Of a stretch of 64,000 nt of DNA, positions 25,039 through 34,088 are shown one piece after another. The stretch comes from Amarobacter sp035326025. GTDB lineage: Bacteria; Chloroflexota; Dehalococcoidia; Tepidiformales; Tepidiformaceae. The first letter of the stretch is position 1. Every line of letters begins with the position of its first letter. Under the pieces are notes generated by a model, which saw nothing but the letters and a program-made list of their open reading frames with translations, was not told the origin of the DNA and did no database searches. The stretch is taken from assembly GCA_035326025.1 (NCBI GenBank), contig DAOKYT010000006.1, forward strand, positions 1 to 64,000, in the 5' to 3' direction. A program made the translations under genes and the position numbers.

Positions 25039-26147
25039 CCGAGGAACCTCTGATAGTCGTCGATCGTGGCGCGAACCCCATCCCCACCGACAAGAGCGAG
25101 CTGACCGCGGCCCGCCTGTTCGAAGCTCTCGCCCGACCAGTTCATCACCGCCAGGCTGGACCCATCCGGGGAGTAGGCCAACGGGATGTCAATCCCGGAT
25201 GCCTCGGCCTTCAAGGACTGCGCCGCGACGCCCCCAGGGGTTTGCCCGGGCTCGACGCCGAATACCGGGCCGCCGCCGGCCGGCTGCCACGCTACCCCGA
25301 GGGCCTCGATTTCGGCCGAGAGGGATTGGGCGGCAACGTTGCCATCGCCAGCAAGCGAGAGACTGCGGGCGAGGTAACGGAGCCCCCCGGCGGTGTTGGC
25401 TTCGACGTATGCGAGTTGCGTGCCATCCGGGCTGAGACGCCAGTCGCGGGTGATGTGGGGTCCGAGCGACACCACGTTCGCGCCATCGCGTGTGACGGTG
25501 GATCCAGAACCGTCGATCACCACGGCGATGAGCGCCCCGCCCTGGTCGAAACCGACAGGGAAGACGCCGAGGGCATCGGAGCGCGACCAGAGGATGTCCT
25601 CGGTGCCGCGCAGGGCCACGCGCACCACCTGGATCGCCCCGGTGGACTCACCAGCCCCGATCCCCCGGGTGACAACGACCGCGTCGCCATCCCGCGTCCA
25701 GACCGGTTGTTGGTTGGGTTCGATGTCCAGCGCCGCGCGGAAGAGCTCGCCGGTGACGAGGTCGACGGTCACCAGGGATGCCACGGGCCGCGAGGGCGTC
25801 CCGGCATCGACGAGGGCGAGGGCGACCTTCGTGCCGTCGGGCGAGACCGATCCGGTCGCCGCCATGCCGTCGACATGGGGCACCCGCGCAACCTCGGTCA
25901 CGGCGGAGGGGTTCTCTGCCCAGGCCACACCAATGACGTCGACCTGGCCTTCGGTGCGCGAGACCACGGCGTAGTTGCCGGATGGCGCGCTCGCGAAGGC
26001 GGTGCGCGGAGTGACCTGCTGGCCAGTGATGCCGAACGCGGCGGCGATGATTGGGGCGATGGCGATCAAAGCGGCAAGCCCGGTCGCCCCAATGATGAGC
26101 CGGGAGAGACTGGTGTGCCTTGCCACGTTCCGTCGAGAAACAGCCAA
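25023..26147 (-). CDS. Membrane-anchored beta-propeller (TolB/WD40-like) protein
   Basis: 374 residues. A single N-terminal membrane segment (LIIGATGLAALIAIAPIIAAAFGI) is followed by repeats with the S-P-D-G-x-x-(L/V)-A pattern, for example GSVSPDGTKVALAL, WTRDGDAVVV, RLSPDGTQLAYV and AYSPDGSSLAVM. These are PD40/TolB-type blades, so an extracytoplasmic scaffold or binding protein is likely. Its closest visible relative is the next gene upstream, suggesting tandem duplication. No catalytic motif seen. Confidence 0.7.
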   Translation of the reverse strand: MAVSRRNVARHTSLSRLIIGATGLAALIAIAPIIAAAFGITGQQVTPRTAFASAPSGNYAVVSRTEGQVDVIGVAWAENPSAVTEVARVPHVDGMAATGSVSPDGTKVALALVDAGTPSRPVASLVTVDLVTGELFRAALDIEPNQQPVWTRDGDAVVVTRGIGAGESTGAIQVVRVALRGTEDILWSRSDALGVFPVGFDQGGALIAVVIDGSGSTVTRDGANVVSLGPHITRDWRLSPDGTQLAYVEANTAGGLRYLARSLSLAGDGNVAAQSLSAEIEALGVAWQPAGGGPVFGVEPGQTPGGVAAQSLKAEASGIDIPLAYSPDGSSLAVMNWSGESFEQAGRGQLALVGGDGVRATIDDYQRFLGWARR

Positions 26148-26172
26148 AGAAGGGCTCCGTAGTTCGCTAGGA

Positions 26173-27363
26173 TTAGTTCAGGTCCTGGACCCAGCCCAGG
26201 AAGTTGGCCCCGGGCTCCTCGGCGATCCGCTCGCGAGTCGTCGCGGTTTGAAGTTCGAGGAATTGCTCCGCCCTCACGGTCCGATCCGGCCCGGGCACCA
26301 CCACCGTGGAGACCCAGACGTCGCCCGCCGGCGCCCAGTCGAGAGGCACGACGTAGGCACCCTCGACCTCCGGATCTTCGAGCGCAAGCGCGCCGCCGGG
26401 GCCACCAAAGACGGGTACGGGCGACCCGGGAGCCCAGGTGGCCCCGAACTGGTCGTCCCCGGCCGGCTGTGTGGTGATGTCTCCCGTGGCGATGGTGAGC
26501 GTGCGGCCCACATAGGTGCGCGACCCGGCACCGAGCACGTCGATGAACGCGAGGCGCGAGCCTCCCGGGCTCAGGGCCCAGTCGCGCGTGCGCCCCGGGC
26601 TGAGCTCCGCCAGGCGGTTGACCTGCCCGGCCCGGCGCTCCCACAGGTGGGACCCTGTCTCATCCACGACCACCACGAACAGTCGCGAGCCATCGATGCT
26701 GTAGCCAACCGGCGCGACCGTGAACGGGTCCCGGAACTCCGCCACGACTTTCGGTTCGCCAACCGCGAGGTCCACCTCCAGCACACGCGCCACCCGGGTG
26801 CCCTCGTCCGTCGATGTCTGCACCGCCGCGAGGCGCGATGCATCGGGTGCCCACGCGATCGCGCTCAGGTAGTCGAAACTGCCGGGAACGCTGGCGATTT
26901 CGCGGGCTCGCACATCAACAACGGAAAGCGAGGCGTAGGTACCGGTCGTCACGGAAAGAACTGCAACCTGGTCGCCCAGGGGAGACGCGGCGCCGCGGGC
27001 ATGGAGGCCTGGGAAGTGCGGGAAGACGGCGACGAGTTCCGGAGTTGCGCCCGGTACAGCCTTCCGGACCATCAGCCTGTCCGCCCCGCCGGCTGGAACC
27101 GTGTAGGCAATGGAGCGGACCGTCGCGAGCGGCGCCGCCGGTGTCGCCGCCAGTTCGGTGCCAGACTGTCGCGAGCTCAGGGCGGCCCAGGCAACGACAG
27201 CGATGACCACGGCCGAGAGCGCGAGAAGGAGCGGAACAAGGCTGCGCGGTACGTGAAGACCGTGGCGAACCCCGGGAACGAGCACGCGGCTACCTCGCGC
27301 TTGCGGGTGGGCAAAGCCACCCAGGTCTGGCGCCGGCTCGACTCCAGCGCTTCGGCCCCGCAT
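26173..27363 (-). CDS. Membrane-anchored beta-propeller protein (paralogue of the next gene)
   Basis: 396 residues from the ATG at 27363; an in-frame stretch further upstream lacks support. A membrane segment SLVPLLLALSAVVIAVVAW is near residues 42-60. Blades include AIAWAPDASRLAAVQ, YSIDGSRLFVVVV and DWALSPGGSRLAFID. It shares with the downstream 374-residue protein the order of blades and the phrases TRDW.LSP.G..LAF/Y and Y(L)GRTL/ARSL, so both likely come from duplication. It lies 25 bases upstream of that gene; the three genes at 23.2-27.4 kb form one envelope operon. Function unknown. Confidence 0.65.
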   Translation of the reverse strand: MRGRSAGVEPAPDLGGFAHPQARGSRVLVPGVRHGLHVPRSLVPLLLALSAVVIAVVAWAALSSRQSGTELAATPAAPLATVRSIAYTVPAGGADRLMVRKAVPGATPELVAVFPHFPGLHARGAASPLGDQVAVLSVTTGTYASLSVVDVRAREIASVPGSFDYLSAIAWAPDASRLAAVQTSTDEGTRVARVLEVDLAVGEPKVVAEFRDPFTVAPVGYSIDGSRLFVVVVDETGSHLWERRAGQVNRLAELSPGRTRDWALSPGGSRLAFIDVLGAGSRTYVGRTLTIATGDITTQPAGDDQFGATWAPGSPVPVFGGPGGALALEDPEVEGAYVVPLDWAPAGDVWVSTVVVPGPDRTVRAEQFLELQTATTRERIAEEPGANFLGWVQDLN

Positions 27364-27530
27364 CGATGAAGCCCGGTACCCCCGCGGTACCGCGGAATCC
27401 GCCCGAAAGCGGCGGTTCAAAGCCCGCCCGGCCTTCGGATCTCTGCCGAACGTAACAACGCCGATCTGTCCCGTCAATCGTCCTTGACCCCCAGGGGGTT
27501 CGTCGCGCCGTTCAAATCGCGCACCTGTGC

Positions 27531-27536
27531 TAACAT
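27531..27536 (+). promoter_or_regulatory. Candidate extended -10 for leaderless site-2 protease mRNA
   Basis: TAACAT with an upstream TG (TGCTAACAT) lies only eight bases before the ATG at 27545, and no ribosome site exists between them. Transcription starting at or next to the ATG would give a leaderless mRNA. No clear -35. Confidence 0.35.
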
Positions 27537-27544
27537 TTCGGCAC

Positions 27545-28237
27545 ATGATCTGGTATTTCCAAGACCTCGCGGAGAACCCCGAGGTCCTGCTTGTTTATGT
27601 CGCCGCCACGGCGGTGGCGATCTTCACCGGCCTGGCCTTCCACGAATTCAGTCACGCGTGGGCGGCAAACGAACTGGGCGACGACACGGCGGCGCGGGCC
27701 GGGCGGCTGACACTCAACCCGCTCGCCCACCTCGACCCGATAGGGTCGGCGCTGGTGCTCCTTTTCGGATTCGGCTGGGCGAAACCGACACCGGTAAACC
27801 CCTGGCGCCTGCGCGCGGGGCCGCGGCGCGGGAATGCCATCGTCGCGTTCGCCGGACCGGCGTCGAACTTCTTCTTCGCGGCGCTTGCCGCGCTGCCACT
27901 CAAGATGGGGCTGGTCGAGACTCGCTTCCTCAGCATCGAAAGCATCATCCGCCGCGGCTCGGGCGAAGACTTCCTCTGGCTGTTCCTCTTCTTCATCATC
28001 AGCATCAACATCCTGCTGGGCATCTTCAACCTGATTCCCATTGCGCCGCTCGATGGGTTCAAGGTAGCCGTCGGACTCCTCCCGCGCGAAGCCGCTCGCA
28101 ACCTGGAGCGGCTGGAGCCGTACGGCCCGGGCATCCTCATGGCCTTCATCGCCATCGGATTCATCGCACCCCAGCTCAGCCCGCTCCGCTGGTTCGTCGA
28201 TCTTGTCTACGACGACATCTTCGACATCATCCTGTGA
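27545..28237 (+). CDS. Site-2 protease family membrane metalloprotease (M50)
   Basis: 230 residues, strongly hydrophobic. The zinc motif HEFSH (H-E-x-x-H) is at about residue 36 in FTGLAFHEFSHAWAANELGD, and the third ligand Asp is in NLIPIAPLDGFKVAVGLL. A Gly/Asn/Pro segment FAGPASNFFFAALAALP lies between. This is the minimal M50 group without PDZ domain, common in bacteria and archaea, which cuts membrane-embedded substrates. ATG at 27545 lacks a ribosome site. It diverges from the propeller operon; 181 bases between the starts hold no gene. Confidence 0.85.
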   Translation: MIWYFQDLAENPEVLLVYVAATAVAIFTGLAFHEFSHAWAANELGDDTAARAGRLTLNPLAHLDPIGSALVLLFGFGWAKPTPVNPWRLRAGPRRGNAIVAFAGPASNFFFAALAALPLKMGLVETRFLSIESIIRRGSGEDFLWLFLFFIISINILLGIFNLIPIAPLDGFKVAVGLLPREAARNLERLEPYGPGILMAFIAIGFIAPQLSPLRWFVDLVYDDIFDIIL

Positions 28238-28335
28238 CAGGGCGCTGGCGCCGCGGGAGGCGCAAGGTCAGACCCTCCGTGTGCTAGCCTAGGAGTACAA
28301 TTCTGCGCATTCAGCAGGAATCGCCAGGGGTCGCA

Positions 28336-29370
28336 ATGCCACAGTCCCGCATCACCATTATTGGTACCGGCCTGATCGGTACGTCGATTGGCCTCGCCCT
28401 CGCTTCCAGGCCGGACCGCCAGTACGAAATCGTGGGAGCCGACCGCGACCGCGCGGCCGCCCGGGCAGCCAGGAAGATGGGCGCGCTGGATCGCGAAGTC
28501 GGGTCACTCGAGGAGGCGGTGCGGGGTGCGGGCCTCATCATCCTGGCGGTGCCCGTCGTCGCCGCGCGCCAGATTCTGCAGGATGCCGGGCCGTACCTGG
28601 AGGCCGGCGTCGTGATCACGGACGTCTGCAGCACGAAATCCGACATCATGCGCTGGGCCCAGGAGTACCTGCCCGAATCGGCGAACTTCATTGGCGGGCA
28701 CCCCATGGCAGGCCTTGAACAGAGCGGCCCTGCGGCAGCCTCCGCCGACCTGTTCAAGGATGCGACCTGGGCGATTACGCCGTCGCCCCGTGCCGACCAG
28801 CAGGCGGTGAGCGTGGTCCTCGGCATGATCGAAACGCTCGGGGCGATTCCCCTTTACATCGACCCGGCCGAGCACGACCAGTATGCGGCGGCCGTGAGCC
28901 ACGTCCCGCTCCTTACGTCCGTTGCGCTCTTCCGGATGGTGCGCGACAGCCAGGGGTGGGAGGATGCGTCGCTGTTGGCCGGCCCGGGATTCCGCGACCT
29001 GACCCGGCTTGCAAGCGGCGACCCGGTGATGTCGCGCGACATCATGTTCACGAACCGCGACGCCATCCTGCACTGGATCGGACGCCTGCAGGACGAGCTC
29101 GCAACCATCAAGAAGGCGCTGGAGCTTGGCGGTGAGCCCGTGCTCGATCTCTTCCGCAGCACGCAGCTCGACCGCGACACCTTCATCCAGAACCCGCCTG
29201 TTCGCAGGCGGCCGGAGGGGGTCGAGGCGCCTTCGGCGCAGGACGCGATGGCGCGGATGTTCGTCGGCGGCCTTTACGATCGCCTGAAGGACGTGTCCTC
29301 GCGCGGGCCGGGTGCGCCCCGCGACGACGCCGAACTGCGCCGCAAGCTCGGCCTGCGCGACGACCGGTGA
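28336..29370 (+). CDS. tyrA: Prephenate dehydrogenase
   Basis: 344 residues. N-terminal Rossmann fold with IIGTGLIGTSIGLALASRP; TDVCSTKSDIM and FIGGHPMAG (catalytic His region) and the AAAVSHVPLLTSVAL block are TyrA signatures. It oxidises prephenate to 4-hydroxyphenylpyruvate for tyrosine. ATG preceded by AGGGG. Its stop overlaps the aroA start (GTGA), so both enzymes of the chorismate/tyrosine branch are translated together. No ACT domain is visible. Confidence 0.92.
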   Translation: MPQSRITIIGTGLIGTSIGLALASRPDRQYEIVGADRDRAAARAARKMGALDREVGSLEEAVRGAGLIILAVPVVAARQILQDAGPYLEAGVVITDVCSTKSDIMRWAQEYLPESANFIGGHPMAGLEQSGPAAASADLFKDATWAITPSPRADQQAVSVVLGMIETLGAIPLYIDPAEHDQYAAAVSHVPLLTSVALFRMVRDSQGWEDASLLAGPGFRDLTRLASGDPVMSRDIMFTNRDAILHWIGRLQDELATIKKALELGGEPVLDLFRSTQLDRDTFIQNPPVRRRPEGVEAPSAQDAMARMFVGGLYDRLKDVSSRGPGAPRDDAELRRKLGLRDDR

Positions 29371-30668
29371 GGGTGAACCGCGCGGATCGCATCCGCGCCA
29401 CGCTGGAAGTGCCTCCGGACAAGTCGATCTCCCACCGTTCCTTGATCTTCAACGCGATCGCCTCGGGGGCAGCGACTATCGAGCGCATCCTGGAATCCGA
29501 GGATGTGCGCTCCACGGCCCGCTGCCTGGAGTCGCTGGGGGTGCCCATCGATTGGCCGGCGGGTTCGCCCGTGGCGCGGGTGGCCGGCCAGGGCCTCCAC
29601 GGCCTCTTCGAAAGCGAGGAAATCCTGGACTGCGGGAACAGCGGCACCACCATGCGGCTCCTGATGGGCCTGCTGGCGGGCCACCCGATCCTCAGCATCC
29701 TCACGGGCGACGAATCGCTGCGCCACCGTCCCATGGCACGCGTCGTTGGCCCGCTTCGCCAGATGGGCGCCCACATTCATGCACGGACTGGAGACACGCT
29801 CGCGCCCGTCGTGGTCAAGGGAGGCGGGCTGGCAGGCGCCGATTATCACAGCCCGGTGGCAAGCGCGCAGGTGAAGTCGGCGCTCCTGCTGGCCGGGCTC
29901 TACGCCGAAGGCCGGACCACGGTGACCGAGCCGGCCGCGAGCCGCGACCACACGGAGCGCATGCTCGTGGCGATGGGCGCGAGCCTCCGAATCGACGGCA
30001 CCACGGTCTCCATTGAAGCAGCAACCAGCCCGCTGCAACCGCTCAGCCTGCGGGTGCCCGGGGACATTTCGAGCGCCGCCCCATGGCTCGTGCTCGCGGC
30101 GTGCCATCCCGATGCGGAGATGGTGCTTGAAGGCGTCAACGTCAACGAAACGCGGACTGGCCTGCTCGACATCCTGCACGCCATGGGCGCCAGCATCGAG
30201 CTGCTGGAGCAACGGACCAGCGGTGGCGAGCCGGTAGCCGATATCCTTGTGCGCTCCTCGCGCCTGCGCGGCATCACCGTTGCCGGCTCACTCATCCCCC
30301 GGGCCATCGACGAGCTTCCGCTGGTGGCTGTCCTGGGCTGCTTCGCGGAGGGCGAGACGGTGGTGCGCGACGCCACCGAATTGCGCGCGAAGGAGTCGGA
30401 CCGCGTGGAGGCCGTCGTTGAGGCGCTGGGGCGCATGGGCGCGCGCATCACGGCACACCCCGACGGGTTCACCGTAAAGGGCCCTGTTTCCCTTCACGGT
30501 GCCCGCGTGGATGGGCGCGGCGACCACCGCGTGGGAATGCTCGGGGCCATCGCCGGGAGCCTCGCGGATGGGGAGACACGCATCGAAAACGACGCCGCCG
30601 GTGTTTCGTACCCGGCCTTCTGGCAGGACCTTGCGCGGGTGGCCGAGGGGGGGATGATCAGCGCGTGA
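29367..30668 (+). CDS. aroA: 3-phosphoshikimate 1-carboxyvinyltransferase (EPSP synthase)
   Basis: 433 residues. PDKSISHRSLI at the N-terminus carries the substrate Lys/Ser; NSGTTMRLLMG, LRHRPMARVVGPLRQMGA and the RAKESDRVEAVVEALGRMGA block (the RxKESDR motif) complete EPSP synthase. It makes EPSP from shikimate 3-phosphate and PEP. The residue after N-S-G is the usual T-T, not a class II variation I can judge. GTG start at 29367 overlapping tyrA; its end overlaps the gmk-like start by four bases. Confidence 0.95.
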   Translation: MRVNRADRIRATLEVPPDKSISHRSLIFNAIASGAATIERILESEDVRSTARCLESLGVPIDWPAGSPVARVAGQGLHGLFESEEILDCGNSGTTMRLLMGLLAGHPILSILTGDESLRHRPMARVVGPLRQMGAHIHARTGDTLAPVVVKGGGLAGADYHSPVASAQVKSALLLAGLYAEGRTTVTEPAASRDHTERMLVAMGASLRIDGTTVSIEAATSPLQPLSLRVPGDISSAAPWLVLAACHPDAEMVLEGVNVNETRTGLLDILHAMGASIELLEQRTSGGEPVADILVRSSRLRGITVAGSLIPRAIDELPLVAVLGCFAEGETVVRDATELRAKESDRVEAVVEALGRMGARITAHPDGFTVKGPVSLHGARVDGRGDHRVGMLGAIAGSLADGETRIENDAAGVSYPAFWQDLARVAEGGMISA

Positions 30669-31264
30669 AAGCGCGCCCCCTCGTGATCGTGCTCCATGGT
30701 CCATCCGGAGTCGGCAAGGACGCTGTCATTGATCGCCTGCGCGAGCGCACCGGCATCCACCGGGCGACCAGCTCAACAAGCCGGCCGCCCCGGCCGGACG
30801 AAGTCGATGGCAACCACTACCACTTCCTTTCGGAATCGCAGTTCGAGGAAAAGATTCGGGCCGGCGAGTTCGCGGAGTGGGCGCGTGTTTACGACGATTA
30901 CAAGGGCCTGGAGCGCCGCGAGGTCGAAGAACCGCTGCGGCAAGGGCGCGACGTCATTATCAGGACGGACGTACAGGGCGCCCGGACGTGGCGAGAGCGC
31001 CTCGATGGGGCGATCTTCATCTTCCTGATGGCCGAGGACCGCGAAGCGCTCCGTGCTCGCCTCGCCTCGCGGGGAAGCGAAGATGCGGCGTCGTTGGCCC
31101 GGCGGCTTGGCGAGCTCGAAGCGGAACTGGCTGACATCGAGAACAACGACTACGTCGTCTACAACCGGCACGGCGAAATCGAGCAGACGGTCCAGGAGAT
31201 CGAGGAAATCATCCGCAAAGAGCGGCACAACCCGGCCCGCCCGCCCGCCCGGCTGCGCATCTGA
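30665..31264 (+). CDS. gmk: Guanylate kinase-like protein
   Basis: 199 residues with P-loop GPSGVGKDAV, the GMP-site block TSRPPRPDEVDGNHYHF, EWA and TDVQGA. GTG start overlapping aroA (GTGA). It would phosphorylate GMP to GDP. Some positions differ from canonical Gmk: the NYYGT loop that touches GMP reads DYKGL, and the GKGT end of the P-loop is GKDA. It could be a divergent true Gmk or a paralogue with another role; no second candidate is in the window. Confidence 0.75.
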   Translation: MKARPLVIVLHGPSGVGKDAVIDRLRERTGIHRATSSTSRPPRPDEVDGNHYHFLSESQFEEKIRAGEFAEWARVYDDYKGLERREVEEPLRQGRDVIIRTDVQGARTWRERLDGAIFIFLMAEDREALRARLASRGSEDAASLARRLGELEAELADIENNDYVVYNRHGEIEQTVQEIEEIIRKERHNPARPPARLRI

Positions 31265-31395
31265 CGGGCGCGCCCGCTGACGCTCCGCGTAGCCCGCCCG
31301 CCCCACCCCACGGGAGGCACCCACGGTGCCCGGGGTTCACAATGCTGCCGCGCTACCCCTCGGCCACCTGGGGTCGGCCAGGGCCGGGCGCGCAC

Positions 31396-32070
31396 TCAGG
31401 CGGTGAACCGGTAGCCCTTGCCGCGGATGGTCTGGATGTATTCAGCCGAACCCAGCACGTCACGGAGCTTCCGGCGGAGGTTGCTCACGTGCGCCCGGAC
31501 AAGCGTGCTCGCGCCGGCGGAGTCGTGGTACTGCCAGACGTCGACGAGGAGCTCGCGCGGGTGAAGGATCTCGCCCTGGTGCTCCATGAGATACGCGAGC
31601 AGGGTCGCCTCGATGTTGGTGAGGTGCGCCTCGCGGTCACCGCTCCGGAGGGTGTTCGAAGCGAGGTCGAGGTTGATGCCGGGCTCGCGCCCATCCCGGC
31701 GGGGATGCCCGATGCGCTCGCGAAGGGCCTCGCCGAGCGCTTCGATCGGGAACGGCTTTTTGATGACTGCGCCTTCTATTCGGAAGTGGGGGCGGCGCGC
31801 ACCCTTATGCAGCAGGTAGACCATGGCCGGCGGATTGGTTCGATAGCTGCTGGCGAGCCACTGGTTGAACTGGACGAAGTTCGCCCCCTCCTCGCCCCGG
31901 GGCAGGCCCTGCACGTCGGTGACGATGGCGTCGTGGCGGTAATCGGCCAGGTGCTGCATCGCATTGTCGTAATTGGAGGCAGTCGCGGTGTCGTATCCGC
32001 GCTCCCGCAGGTAATCGGTGACAGTGGCGCGCATTCGGGGTTCGCGACTGATGACGAAGACGGAGGTCAT
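31396..32070 (-). CDS. OmpR-type response regulator with atypical receiver domain
   Basis: 224 residues. N-terminal receiver-like domain (1-115), C-terminal winged helix (130-224) with RAHVSNLRRKLRDVL and IQTIRGKGYRFTA. The receiver keeps the phospho-Asp place (AIVTDVQG) and the Lys (VIKKPFP), but where two acidic Mg ligands are normal the sequence reads VISREPRM. Phosphorylation may be weak or absent. No histidine kinase is adjacent. The ATG at 32070 has only GGACGAG before it; a longer frame is not supported. The 219 bases upstream hold no gene. Confidence 0.8.
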   Translation of the reverse strand: MTSVFVISREPRMRATVTDYLRERGYDTATASNYDNAMQHLADYRHDAIVTDVQGLPRGEEGANFVQFNQWLASSYRTNPPAMVYLLHKGARRPHFRIEGAVIKKPFPIEALGEALRERIGHPRRDGREPGINLDLASNTLRSGDREAHLTNIEATLLAYLMEHQGEILHPRELLVDVWQYHDSAGASTLVRAHVSNLRRKLRDVLGSAEYIQTIRGKGYRFTA

Positions 32071-32289
32071 TGCTCGTCCGTGGGAGGTACTGCGCCCTGG
32101 CGTTGCAGCATCTTCGTGACGCTGAAAGGCGGTGTCAAGCAATTTCGGGCCCCCTTGCAACATAAAGCTGGTGAACTTCCGGTATGCCGTCGCCCGGGCG
32201 GTGGCCGCCGGCCTCCGGGGGCGGGAGAGGCCAACGAACGCCAGCATACGCCCTTCGCCCGCTCCTGATCTTTGGGTGCTGTGGTTAGG

Positions 32290-33054
32290 TTAGTTCGAGC
32301 CAGTCAGCTCATAGATAACATCTTCGATCCCTTCCATTCTGGCTTTCACCAGGCGGCGGGATCCTTCGGCCTCGACCCAGGCGAACTGGGTCACCGAGGC
32401 GGTGCGTATGCGGATTTTCCAGGCGGTGAATTCCCCCGCCGGGACCTTCACGGTCTCCTGTCCTTCCACCTTCAGGTCGACAGGGAAGGTCTGGCCGGTA
32501 CCGGCGTTCACGTTCTGGAACGACCCTTCGTACCCTTCGCGCAGGTCGATCCCGCGGATGAGCCACAGCAGTGACTCATCATCGTAATAGCCCGGGTCCG
32601 GGCTCTCTTCGGTGGGCTCCGGGAGGTCGCGCACGGTCTCGCGGACCTTCCCCCGGTCGTCGAACGTGAAGTTCACAACCGGTGGTTCGTAGTCGCTGAG
32701 AGCGGCGACGCGCTCGTTTTTCTCGGCGTCCGTCCGTACGCGGGCAGCCTCGAAAGGGGTAAGGGTCCGCGAGTCGACGAGGACGGTGCCGTCATCGCGA
32801 TAGCGGGGTTCGTTGGCGCAGAGGCGGCTCAGCCGCGTCTTACCCGGCTCGGCATCCACGTCGGTTTCGAGGACACAGCTGCCGTACAGGTCCTCGCCTT
32901 CATCGAGGAGCCGGTACTCGTGCCGTTCGTCGCCAGTCCATGGGGGCGCAACGAACACCTTCGTGAGGGTTCGGTCCGAGCTCCCGGCACAGGACGAGAG
33001 GAGCGCGGCCATGGCAGCCGCGGCGAAGAGAGGAAGAACGGCAAGGGGTTTCAA
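32290..33054 (-). CDS. Predicted lipoprotein of unknown function
   Basis: 254 residues with signal peptide and lipobox ALLSSC (Cys at about 22). The mature part is beta-rich with many charged residues and the segment FPVDLKVEGQETVKVPAGEFTAWKIRIR, a pattern seen in outer-layer lipoproteins of the DUF3108-like type. The ATG at 33054 overlaps the threonine aldolase stop by four bases, so it is co-translated with it. No enzyme motif seen. Confidence 0.65.
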   Translation of the reverse strand: MKPLAVLPLFAAAAMAALLSSCAGSSDRTLTKVFVAPPWTGDERHEYRLLDEGEDLYGSCVLETDVDAEPGKTRLSRLCANEPRYRDDGTVLVDSRTLTPFEAARVRTDAEKNERVAALSDYEPPVVNFTFDDRGKVRETVRDLPEPTEESPDPGYYDDESLLWLIRGIDLREGYEGSFQNVNAGTGQTFPVDLKVEGQETVKVPAGEFTAWKIRIRTASVTQFAWVEAEGSRRLVKARMEGIEDVIYELTGSN

Positions 33055-34088
33055 GCGTGAACTACTCCAACGAGCGACCCGATCCGGCGGAGTGCCTCGT
33101 CGATGTCGTCGCGCGTGATATCGATGTGGGTCACGAGGCGTATGCGCCGCGGCCCGAAGGGGACCGCGAGTACGCCCTGCTGCTCGAAGGCCGATAGCCA
33201 GTCGCCGAGGCGGCCTTCGAGAACATCCACGAGGACGATGTTCGTCTGTGGCTCGTTTGGGCGGAAGGGGGCGAGGTCGCGCAAGCCACGAGCGAGGGCA
33301 CGGGCGTTGGCGTGGTCCGCCGTGAGCCGGTCGATGTGATGTTCCAACGCGTAGAGCCCGGCCGCGGCAAGAATGCCCACCTGCCGCATGCCCCCGCCAA
33401 GCAACTTACGGTTCCGGCGCGCCCGATCGATGAACTCCCGGGGGCCGCACAGCAACGAGCCCACGGGACAGCCCAGGCCCTTCGAAAGACAGAACGAGAC
33501 GGAGTCGCAATCCCGCGCGATGCGCCCGGCGGGGATGCCAAGCGCGGCAGCCGCGTTGAAGATGCGCGCACCATCGAGGTGCACCGCCACACCGCGTTCC
33601 CGGGCGGCCGCCGCGAGCGCGTCGATCGTGGCAGCCGGCAAGGCAGCGCCTCCGCACCGGTTGTGGGTGTTCTCGAGGCAGAGCAAGGTTGTGCCCGGCG
33701 AGTGGAGTTCCTCCACCCGGATGGAAGCCGCGACGGCCTCGATTTCGAGCGATCCATCCCCGGCATTGGGCAAGGGCCGGGTGAGCACGTTGGCGATACG
33801 GGCAGCGCCACCGAGCTCGTACTGAAAGATGTGCGACTGGTCGCCCAGGAGGATTTCGTCGCCAGGCCGTGTGTGAGTCATCACGGCCAGCAGGTTGGCC
33901 ATCGTGCCGCTCGGGACGAAGAGGGCGGCTTCCTTACCCAGGAGTTGCGCCGCCCTGCCTTCCAGCGCGATGACCGTGGGGTCATCGCCGAAAACGTCGT
34001 CACCGACTTCCGCCTCCGCCATGGCCTGGCGCATGGCCGGAGACGGCCGGGAGACGGTGTCGCTCCGGAGGTCGATGACGGTCGTCAT
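33051..34088 (-). CDS. ltaE: Low-specificity L-threonine aldolase (PLP-dependent)
   Basis: 345 residues. IDLRSDTVSRPSPAMRQAM at the start, EVGDDVFGDDPT, LCLENTHNRCGG, VHLDGARIFNAA and SFCLSKGLGCPVGSLL with the PLP Lys are the beta-eliminating-lyase/threonine aldolase signature. It splits threonine or allo-threonine to glycine and acetaldehyde. ATG at 34088 overlaps the preceding unknown gene (ATGA), and the stop overlaps the lipoprotein start; a three-gene operon on the minus strand. Confidence 0.9.
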   Translation of the reverse strand: MTTVIDLRSDTVSRPSPAMRQAMAEAEVGDDVFGDDPTVIALEGRAAQLLGKEAALFVPSGTMANLLAVMTHTRPGDEILLGDQSHIFQYELGGAARIANVLTRPLPNAGDGSLEIEAVAASIRVEELHSPGTTLLCLENTHNRCGGAALPAATIDALAAAARERGVAVHLDGARIFNAAAALGIPAGRIARDCDSVSFCLSKGLGCPVGSLLCGPREFIDRARRNRKLLGGGMRQVGILAAAGLYALEHHIDRLTADHANARALARGLRDLAPFRPNEPQTNIVLVDVLEGRLGDWLSAFEQQGVLAVPFGPRRIRLVTHIDITRDDIDEALRRIGSLVGVVHA

